Origin: Sulfurospirillum tamanense
GTDB taxonomy: Bacteria; Campylobacterota; Campylobacteria; Campylobacterales; Campylobacteraceae
Reading direction: 5' to 3'
NCBI RefSeq assembly: GCF_016937535.1
Contig: NZ_JAFHKK010000003.1
Coordinates: 62,001 to 126,000, forward strand
DNA length: 64,000 bases
Position 1 is the stretch's first letter. Every line of letters begins with the position of its first letter. Positions 55,066 through 62,116 of the stretch are shown here, in pieces. The position numbers and the translations under genes were made by a program. The notes below the pieces were generated by a model. It saw nothing but the letters and a program-made list of their open reading frames with translations. It had not been told where the DNA came from and did not search any database.

Positions 55066-56196
55066 TTGGAATTAGATTATTATGAAATACTAGAAATCAG
55101 TCGCGATGCTGATGGTGCTACCATTAAAAAGGCTTACCGAAAGCTTGCCATGAAGTTTCACCCCGACCAAAATCAAGGGGACAAACAAGCTGAAGAAAAA
55201 TTCAAACAAATCAACGAAGCCTACCAAGTCCTTAGCGATACCCAAAAACGCTCTGTTTATGACCGTTACGGCAAAGCAGGATTAGAGCGTCAAGGCTTTA
55301 GTAACTACTCTGAACAAAATTACGAAGACATTATGGACGATTTGGGGTCGATTTTTGAATCGGTCTTTGGTGGCGGATTTAGTGGCTTTGGAACACAAGG
55401 GCGTCGTCAAAAACCCCGCAAGTACACGCTAGACCTTGAAACCTCCCTTACCCTTGATTTTAACGAAGCAGTTTTTGGTTGTACTAAAGAGGTCACCTAC
55501 CGCACCAAAGCACCGTGCAACACGTGTGAGGGCACGGGCTCAAAAGACAAAAAACGCTCTACATGTAAAGAGTGCGGGGGCAAGGGGCAAGTTTTCTTCC
55601 GCCAAGGGTTTATGACTTACTCCCAAACATGTGGTGCGTGCCAAGGCACGGGCGAAACTGTCACTAATCCTTGCCAAGTGTGCCATGGCAAGGGCTTTAG
55701 CGAAAAAGAAGCGACCATTACTGTAGATATTCCCGAGGGCATTGATTCGGGAAATCGCATTCGCGCAGCCCAAAAAGGCAACGTCGATGAAGAGGGACGA
55801 AAGGGCGATTTGTATGTGCACATTCAAGTCAAAGAAGACGACCACTTTGTTAGGCATAACGATGATATTTATATTGAAGTTCCTGTCTTTTTTACCCAAG
55901 CTGTTTTGGGCGAAACCCTAACCATCCCAACCCTTCGTGGAGAAAAAGAGTTAAAACTCCCTGCTGGCGCCAAAGACAAACAGCAGTTTTTGTTTGAAGG
56001 AGAAGGGGTTCAAAACGTCCACACAAGACGCAAGGGTAACTTGGTAGCTCAAATCAGTCTACGCTACCCCAAAAAACTCACCGAAAAACAGACCGAACTC
56101 TTACAGGAACTCCAAGCCTCTTTTGGCTATGAAAGCACACCTCATGAAAAAAGTTTTGAGGGTGTTTTTGACAAAATTAAAAATTGGTTTAGTTAA
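55066..56196 (+). CDS. dnaJ: Chaperone DnaJ
   Basis: DnaJ is the Hsp40 partner of DnaK. The 376-residue protein has a J-domain with the intact HPD motif (32-34), a Gly/Phe-rich region (FGGGFSGFG), four CxxCxGxG zinc motifs ([32 protein letters not shown]) and a C-terminal client domain. The start is a TTG eight bases after AGGA, and [12 protein letters not shown] fits the family N-terminus. The first Cys of the second zinc motif is encoded by a copy of the iterated palindrome (55560-55567). Confidence 0.96.
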   Translation: MELDYYEILEISRDADGATIKKAYRKLAMKFHPDQNQGDKQAEEKFKQINEAYQVLSDTQKRSVYDRYGKAGLERQGFSNYSEQNYEDIMDDLGSIFESVFGGGFSGFGTQGRRQKPRKYTLDLETSLTLDFNEAVFGCTKEVTYRTKAPCNTCEGTGSKDKKRSTCKECGGKGQVFFRQGFMTYSQTCGACQGTGETVTNPCQVCHGKGFSEKEATITVDIPEGIDSGNRIRAAQKGNVDEEGRKGDLYVHIQVKEDDHFVRHNDDIYIEVPVFFTQAVLGETLTIPTLRGEKELKLPAGAKDKQQFLFEGEGVQNVHTRRKGNLVAQISLRYPKKLTEKQTELLQELQASFGYESTPHEKSFEGVFDKIKNWFS

Positions 56197-56210
56197 CCCA
56201 CTTTCTTTTT

Positions 56211-56237
56211 TTGGGGGCATATTAAAAGAGCCCCCAA
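56211..56237. terminator. Hairpin after dnaJ
   Basis: TTGGGGGC pairs with GCCCCCAA around an 11-base AT-rich loop, 15 bases past the dnaJ stop. A T-run precedes it but none follows on the plus strand, so its strength as terminator is uncertain. Confidence 0.5.
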
Positions 56238-56269
56238 GTATCACAATCAAGTTTTAAAGCTTCATTTTA

Positions 56270-56275
56270 TATAAT
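56270..56275 (+). promoter_or_regulatory. Candidate promoter of the Pgp1/Csd4-like gene
   Basis: TATAAT, about 32 bases upstream of the GTG. A repeat copy (56287-56294) begins about 5 bases after the predicted start of transcription. Confidence 0.55.
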
Positions 56276-56285
56276 ACCCTTTTTT

Positions 56286-56295
56286 TTACATGTAA
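56286..56295. repeat. Iterated palindrome in the Pgp1-like leader
   Basis: TTACATGTAA, preceded by a long T-run and followed by the ribosome site CGAGGTG. It sits near the mRNA 5' end. Confidence 0.85.
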
Positions 56296-56306
56296 CGAGG
56301 TGAATA

Positions 56307-57602
56307 GTGCGGATTGTTTTGACTCTTTTTCTAATCCATGGGTTGCTCTTTGGGGCATTGAGGCATTTTGGCATCTATGAGATGGAGGGAAAAGAACAAG
56401 GCAATAAGCTTCTTGTTATTGGCGGCATTCATGGGGACGAGCCCGGAGGGTATTTTGCACCCGCGCTCGTGGTGCAACACTACACCATTAAAAAAGGCTC
56501 CTTGCTTGTTGTGCCCAACCTAAACTTCGACAGTATCGTTCACAACCGTCGTGGTATTTATGGAGACATGAACCGCAAGTTCGATCACGTTGACCAAACT
56601 GATCCTGATTATGAACTTGTAACCCACATTAAATCTCTCATCACCGACCCCAGTGTGGACTTTATCATTAATCTACACGATGGACGAGGCTTTTACCGCA
56701 CCACGTGGGAGAGTGCCATTTTTAATCCGCGCGCATGGGGACAGGCCTATATCATTGATCAAAAAACCATCGATGATGCAAAATTTGGCAATTTGGATGA
56801 AATCACTGCATTAATGGCAAACAAGCTCAACCAAAGTGAGCTAGCCGAAAACCACCATCAGTTTGACGTTAAAAATACTTACACCAAAGACAAAGACGAG
56901 CAAATGCGCATGTCATTGACATACTTTGCCATCACCCATCTCAAGCCTGCCCTTGCCATTGAAACAAGCAAAAACATTACCGAACTAGACACCAAAGTCC
57001 TTTATCAGCTCCTCTCTATGGAAGCACTTCTAAACCACATGGGCATTGAATTTGAACGAAATTTTGAGTTGACCCGCGAAACAGTAAATCACCTTCTCGC
57101 CCAATACGGAACTCTTGCTATCAACAATAAATTTGAACTCTCTTTGAACGACTTACGACCTGCTTTGCATTTTGTACCTATGCGCAAAACTGGCAACGTT
57201 TTTGAGTTTTCCCATCCTCTTGGCACAACCATTGACCGTGGCAGTTACCATCAAATTATGATAGGCAACATCCCTGTTGCAAGACTCTATCCGCAACATT
57301 TCTCCCTTACATGTAAAGCAACCGCTGCCACCATAGAAAGGGATGGCAACCAAGAGCGTGTTTCTTTTGGTCAAACAGTACGGGTTAACAAAACCTTTAA
57401 GGTTTTGGCAGATAAGGATTTTCGGGTCAATCTTATTGGATTTGTCACCAAAGAACGCGATTCGCAAGATGGCATCACGGTGCAAAAAAGTGATTTTATC
57501 TCCCGTTTTTCCACTGATCAATCCGAAACTTCTTTTCGCGCCGAATTTTACGACAATGGGGATTTTTGTGGCACCATTACGGTTGTATTTGAAGGGCCTT
57601 GA
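56307..57602 (+). CDS. Peptidoglycan DL-carboxypeptidase (Pgp1/Csd4-like, M14/M99)
   Basis: A 431-residue periplasmic metallopeptidase. It has a short signal peptide (about 1-16) and a carboxypeptidase domain with the zinc pair His42/Glu45 in GGIHGDEPGG, the third ligand His124 in NLHDGRGFY and a catalytic Glu probably in AIETSK. Two C-terminal beta domains follow. Pgp1 (C. jejuni) and Csd4 (H. pylori) trim tripeptides and so give cells helical shape. The H. pylori enzyme is reported to use Gln for the first ligand; here it is His. The GTG start follows GAGGTGAATA. It faces the lytic transglycosylase mltA with a 26-base overlap. Confidence 0.88.
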   Translation: MRIVLTLFLIHGLLFGALRHFGIYEMEGKEQGNKLLVIGGIHGDEPGGYFAPALVVQHYTIKKGSLLVVPNLNFDSIVHNRRGIYGDMNRKFDHVDQTDPDYELVTHIKSLITDPSVDFIINLHDGRGFYRTTWESAIFNPRAWGQAYIIDQKTIDDAKFGNLDEITALMANKLNQSELAENHHQFDVKNTYTKDKDEQMRMSLTYFAITHLKPALAIETSKNITELDTKVLYQLLSMEALLNHMGIEFERNFELTRETVNHLLAQYGTLAINNKFELSLNDLRPALHFVPMRKTGNVFEFSHPLGTTIDRGSYHQIMIGNIPVARLYPQHFSLTCKATAATIERDGNQERVSFGQTVRVNKTFKVLADKDFRVNLIGFVTKERDSQDGITVQKSDFISRFSTDQSETSFRAEFYDNGDFCGTITVVFEGP

Positions 57603-58641
57603 TCTGCTTTTTTGGAAAGACCACATAAAGCGTGATAGGCGCCTTAAGCCCTCCTGCTAATACAGGCGCCTCCTCGTCCGCACCAAAAAAATAATCCACG
57701 CGTGCCTCCCCTTTGATGGCGCCACCAACGTCGTGGGCCACCACAAGAGGCTGGACAAAAGGCAAACCGCTTTGAATCACCAAAGGAAGCCCAAGCGGCA
57801 CATGGCGCCTGTCTACCGCCACACTCCCATAGGGCACTAACTCCACCCCCAAAGCTCCTGTTGCTCCAGTTGTTCGTTCAGCAAAAAAAACATAGCTAGG
57901 ATTAGCGTGCATCACCGCCTCCGCTTTGCTGGGATTTGCCTCTAAAAAAGCGCGAATGGATTGCATCGAAACCTCGTCTAGGTACCCTTTTTGGCGCATT
58001 AGTCCACCAATAGCGCGGTAAGGGTGACCATTTTGATCCGCGTAGCCTAAATACATTACCGCGCCATCTTCAAGCACCACTTTACCCGAGCCTTGAATAT
58101 GTAAGAAAAATGCATCTACCTTGCTGCTAACATAACACAAAACTTCTGCATCTATGCCTTTTTGGTCTATCTCCCCATGGGAAGCATAAGGCACAACGCG
58201 CTCACCCACAACCTTCCCGCGCAAGCGCATTGAGGAGAGCTCAGGATAAAGAGAAGAGAGGCTAATGGTAAGCATGTCGTTTGGTTTTGCATACAGTGGG
58301 TAAAAAAACTCTTCTGATTGGGTTTTGCTACCCCTAAGGGTAGGCTCGTAGTAACCTGTCATCATCCCTTGCCGAAGAAGCTTTATGGGAACAAAAAACT
58401 CCTTAAAAGCTTTAAACTCTTTGACGCCGCAATAGGGTGCAGTCAAAGCGTTAAGCGCACAGCTACGCTCAAATGCCTCAAAAAAAAGAGCTTCATCCAT
58501 ACCTTTAAGATCAAGATCCTCCCACGATGCTACTTCTGCGCTTATTGGCAAAGACCCAAAAAGGAGGGGCTGGGGTTTAGGAGCGCACCCTAAAAATAAT
58601 CCTAAAGCTAGCACTATAACTAATCCACTTGCCCAGTTCAT
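57577..58641 (-). CDS. mltA: Membrane-bound lytic murein transglycosylase A
   Basis: MltA cleaves peptidoglycan glycan strands to anhydromuropeptides. The 354-residue lipoprotein has the lipobox LFLGC (Cys19) and the MltA domain with MTGYYEPTLRGS and FFLHIQGSGKV. The C-terminal 3D domain shows the catalytic Asp region VVAHDVGGAIKG and ARVDYFFG. Key Asp residues are present. Its ATG overlaps the polA stop (TAATG). Its 3' end overlaps the peptidoglycan carboxypeptidase gene on the other strand. Confidence 0.93.
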   Translation of the reverse strand: MNWASGLVIVLALGLFLGCAPKPQPLLFGSLPISAEVASWEDLDLKGMDEALFFEAFERSCALNALTAPYCGVKEFKAFKEFFVPIKLLRQGMMTGYYEPTLRGSKTQSEEFFYPLYAKPNDMLTISLSSLYPELSSMRLRGKVVGERVVPYASHGEIDQKGIDAEVLCYVSSKVDAFFLHIQGSGKVVLEDGAVMYLGYADQNGHPYRAIGGLMRQKGYLDEVSMQSIRAFLEANPSKAEAVMHANPSYVFFAERTTGATGALGVELVPYGSVAVDRRHVPLGLPLVIQSGLPFVQPLVVAHDVGGAIKGEARVDYFFGADEEAPVLAGGLKAPITLYVVFPKKQIKALQIQP

Positions 58642-61289
58642 TATTTTAATGCTCCCCAGTGTTTACCTATAGCAACAGAGGTTTTTAAAGGCACCCGCAA
58701 GGCAAAAATCTCCTCCATGCACTGCTTTGCACGTTTAGCAAAAGCCTCCGCCTCCTCTTTGGGCACTTCAAAAATCAATTCATCGTGAATTTGTAATAAT
58801 AGCTTCGCTTTTTCTCCCAAAACATTTTTATCCATCTTCAGCATTGCTAATTTAATCAAATCTGCCGCACTTCCTTGAAACACGGTGTTGACCGACTCGC
58901 GCTCATACGCCGCAAGCAGCATTGGGGTTGCGTTGCCATAATCAAAATAGCGCCGTCTGCCTAGCAACGTTTCTACAAATCCTTGTTCTTTGGTTTTTTC
59001 TTGGACGGATTTTAAATACTCTTTCACTGTTGGAAAAGAGTCAAAATAGCTTTGAATGTATCCTGCGGCCTCTTTGGAGGGAATACCTAGCGTTTGCCCG
59101 AGTTTTCGCGCGCCCATGCCATAAAGCAAGCCAAAGTTAATACTCTTGGCAATGTTACGTTTAGCCGAAGCTTCTTCCTCGCCAAAAAGTTTCACTGCTG
59201 TTTCTTGGTGAATGTCTTTTCCTTCACTAAAGGCGTTCACAAGCGCAGGGTCTTGGCTAAAGTGCGCCAACAACCGCAGTTCAATTTGCGAATAATCAAT
59301 CCCAACCAACACCCACTCAGGCTCTGCTACGAACCCTTCCCTAACCGCACGCCCTAGCTCAGTACGCACAGGGATGTTTTGCAAGTTTGGCTCTTTGGAG
59401 CTGAGTCTTCCCGTGGATGTTCCCGTTTGCAAAAAGTTGGTATGAACCCGTGAGTTCTTGTCCTTGGCAGCAAGTTTTAACAAAGGTTCAAAATAGGTGG
59501 ATTTGAGTTTATACAATTCGCGGTATTCAAGCAACAACGCAATGGCGGGATGGGCATCTTTAAGCCCCTCCAAGACGCTCTCATCCGTGCTGTAACCGCT
59601 TTTTGTTTTTTTTGCCGCAGGCAATTTTAACGTTTCAAACAACACAGCACCCAGCTGTTTGGTGGAGTTGATGTTAAACTCACTTCCTGTGAGCTGATGA
59701 ATCTCTTTTGTCAGCACCCCTAGTCTGGCTTCTGCGTCTTCAAGCAAGGAGCGTAAAAAACGCTGGTCCACCTTAATGCCTCGCTCTTCCATTTCCATCA
59801 ATGTCAACACAAAAGGAAACTCCACCGCTTTTGCCAAATCTATCATGGAAGGATCAAGCATTTGGATGAGTTTATGGTAGAGGCGTAAGGTCATCCATGC
59901 GTCTTCTCCTGCGTACACGCATGCTTCTTCTAACGCCACGCTAGCAAAGGTTTCACCCCGTTTTACCACCGAACTAAAGGAGACCATTTCGTGACCAAAA
60001 AAACGCTTAGCCAACGCATCAAGCCCCACTAAAGACCCCGGAGAAAGAAGCCACGCCAAAATCATGGTATCGGCGTATGGCACGGGCGGGAGGAGGTCGA
60101 AATTGCGATGCACAACTTTAAAGTCAAACTTACCATTTTGCACCACAAGCTTACATGTAAAGAGTTTTTCAATGGCTTTGCGCGCTACGTCTTTGGAGAT
60201 TTGTTCTGGCACGCCCAAATAGTTGTGCGCCAGAGGAACATAATACCCCCGATGCGCCTCAAACGCAAAGGAAAATCCCACTATTTTAGCTGACTGGGTA
60301 TCGAGCCCATCCGTTTCGGTATCAAAAGCCACCACTGTCTCAGGCGTAAGGTTTTGCATGATTTCTTCAAGCATGGCGGCATCTTTAACCAAAATTGCCT
60401 CAAAGGTTTGTACTTCTTTTTGGGGCACTTTTGGAGCGCTACCAAGACGGCTTAGAATGCGTCTTAGCTCATACTTTTCCAACTCATCCCTAATGGCAAG
60501 TAGCGGATTTTCTTGGGGAAATTTAAATCGCTCAAATCGTGCAGCCACATCCAAAGTATCTACAAGAGCCGTAAGTTGCTTGCTTAAAAAGGCATTTTCC
60601 CTGCCCTCTTCCAGTAATTTTTTATTGCGCACATTGGAAATGTTGTCGAGGTTTGCATAAATCCCCTCAAGGGTTTTAAACTCATCCAATAGTTTTTTTG
60701 CACCCCGAGGCCCAATGCCTCGCACCCCAGGGATATTATCTGAGGCGTCCCCTATTAACGAAAGATAATCTTGAATTTGACAAGGAAGGACGCCAAACTT
60801 TTCTACGCAGGCGTCTGCGTTAATTTCACTTTTTTTCAATGGGTCATAAATCACCACACGGCCATCGTCAATCAATTGATACAAGTCTTTGTCATGGGTC
60901 ACCACGCGTACTTTCATGTCATATTTTTTAGCAAATGCGACCGCTGAAGCAATAATATCATCAGCTTCATAGCCCTCCATAAAACACTTGTTAAAACCCA
61001 TTTTCTCAATCCACTCAATGGCAATAGGAAGCTGGGTTTGCAAATCTTGCGGCGGAGCAGGACGGTTGGCCTTGTAGGCGGGGTCTAGGGTGTGACGAAA
61101 GGTTTTTCCTTTGGCATCAAGGGCAAAAAAGATGTAATCAGTGCCATGCTCCTCATTAAGTGTGGCAATAAAATTGGCAAAACCTGTGAGCAATCCCGTG
61201 GGGAGCCCTTGTGAATTAGTAAGGTTTGGCAATGCAAAGTAGTTGCGAAAAAAAAATCCAAAGGTATCAATAATCGTTAAAGTTTTCAT
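58641..61289 (-). CDS. polA: DNA polymerase I
   Basis: PolA fills gaps in repair and removes RNA primers. The 882-residue protein has the 5'-3' exonuclease (about 1-290, with TIIDTFGFFFRNYFAL and GDASDNIPGVRGIGP) and the 3'-5' exonuclease with VAFDTETDGLD. The polymerase domain has TSTGRLSSKEPNLQNIP, DYSQIELRLLAHFS and QIHDELIFEVP. The FDTETDG motif suggests proofreading is active. The ATG at 61289 begins the conserved N-terminus; the longer reading frame upstream is in the HDOD gene. A repeat copy (60152) encodes FTCK. Confidence 0.96.
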   Translation of the reverse strand: MKTLTIIDTFGFFFRNYFALPNLTNSQGLPTGLLTGFANFIATLNEEHGTDYIFFALDAKGKTFRHTLDPAYKANRPAPPQDLQTQLPIAIEWIEKMGFNKCFMEGYEADDIIASAVAFAKKYDMKVRVVTHDKDLYQLIDDGRVVIYDPLKKSEINADACVEKFGVLPCQIQDYLSLIGDASDNIPGVRGIGPRGAKKLLDEFKTLEGIYANLDNISNVRNKKLLEEGRENAFLSKQLTALVDTLDVAARFERFKFPQENPLLAIRDELEKYELRRILSRLGSAPKVPQKEVQTFEAILVKDAAMLEEIMQNLTPETVVAFDTETDGLDTQSAKIVGFSFAFEAHRGYYVPLAHNYLGVPEQISKDVARKAIEKLFTCKLVVQNGKFDFKVVHRNFDLLPPVPYADTMILAWLLSPGSLVGLDALAKRFFGHEMVSFSSVVKRGETFASVALEEACVYAGEDAWMTLRLYHKLIQMLDPSMIDLAKAVEFPFVLTLMEMEERGIKVDQRFLRSLLEDAEARLGVLTKEIHQLTGSEFNINSTKQLGAVLFETLKLPAAKKTKSGYSTDESVLEGLKDAHPAIALLLEYRELYKLKSTYFEPLLKLAAKDKNSRVHTNFLQTGTSTGRLSSKEPNLQNIPVRTELGRAVREGFVAEPEWVLVGIDYSQIELRLLAHFSQDPALVNAFSEGKDIHQETAVKLFGEEEASAKRNIAKSINFGLLYGMGARKLGQTLGIPSKEAAGYIQSYFDSFPTVKEYLKSVQEKTKEQGFVETLLGRRRYFDYGNATPMLLAAYERESVNTVFQGSAADLIKLAMLKMDKNVLGEKAKLLLQIHDELIFEVPKEEAEAFAKRAKQCMEEIFALRVPLKTSVAIGKHWGALK

Positions 61290-61296
61290 AAAAATC

Positions 61297-62115
61297 CTAG
61301 TATGAAACGTGTTCGATGAGTTGTTCAATGGCTTCAGCAAATGCCATTTCATCCAGTTCAAACCGCTGCACTTCACGCAGGGCCAACGTAATGTTTTGTT
61401 CATTCATGGGGCCGTTAATAGCCACGGCAGTTTTAGCTACATGTAAAGACGCTGCAAAGCGCTTGGTTTCCAAATCAGGCGCGTTATTTGGGGTGTCGCT
61501 GTAGCGAATGAATTGAATCATCGTTTCATCAAACCCCCAATGCTCAAACACAGCAGCGGTCACAAGAGCCGTAGTGGTGCCCACAAAAGCACGTTCGACT
61601 TCCGAGAGGTTGTGTGCCGTTGTCACTTGCGCCTTAAAGGGAGTCACTTCATCACTACGCACGATTTGCTGGGCAATCAAAATTTTTCCCGTCTCTTGCA
61701 ATAAACCACACAAAAACAACAAATCCTGCCTAGGCATATCGAGCTTTTTGTACCACTGGCGCATGAGCATCCCTTGGAGATTAGAAGTTTCCACAAAGGC
61801 TTCTGGAGTGACGCCATAGGGTGCAGTGTCCATCTGAAGGAGCTTTTTAACCGAAATCCCTGTCACCAGTGCCCTTGTGGTGGTCATACCAAAAAGTGAA
61901 ACTGCTTGAAGTACGCTTTTAATCTCTCGGGAAAATCCATACAAAGGCGAATTAGCAAGACGCAACAAGCTTGCAACAAGCATGGGGTCTTTTTCGATGA
62001 CTTTGGCGAGCATTTGCGTGGTGCCGTTTTCGTCACTACAAATGGCATTGATTTTTTGAAAACTCTCAGGGAGTGGCGGAAGTGCCTTGATTTGTTCAAC
62101 CATTGAAATCAGCAT
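61297..62115 (-). CDS. HDOD-domain protein
   Basis: A 272-residue protein made of one HDOD domain, a catalytically dead relative of HD phosphohydrolases, often seen in signalling proteins. It contains LPPLPESFQKINAICSDEN, the ANSPLYGFSREIKSVLQAVSLFG core (about 53-76) and FLCGLLQETGKILIA. The His-Asp metal pair of true HD enzymes is missing, as is normal for HDOD. The start follows the uvrA stop by one base with AAGGA inside the uvrA end. The partner domain (for example GGDEF or receiver) is absent. A repeat copy (61438) encodes SLHVAK. Confidence 0.88.
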   Translation of the reverse strand: MLISMVEQIKALPPLPESFQKINAICSDENGTTQMLAKVIEKDPMLVASLLRLANSPLYGFSREIKSVLQAVSLFGMTTTRALVTGISVKKLLQMDTAPYGVTPEAFVETSNLQGMLMRQWYKKLDMPRQDLLFLCGLLQETGKILIAQQIVRSDEVTPFKAQVTTAHNLSEVERAFVGTTTALVTAAVFEHWGFDETMIQFIRYSDTPNNAPDLETKRFAASLHVAKTAVAINGPMNEQNITLALREVQRFELDEMAFAEAIEQLIEHVSY

Positions 62116-62116
62116 C

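Noticed and set aside
61290-61403. A longer N-terminus for DNA polymerase I
   Set aside because: It lies inside the HDOD gene in another frame. MKTLTIIDTFGF is the normal PolA start.
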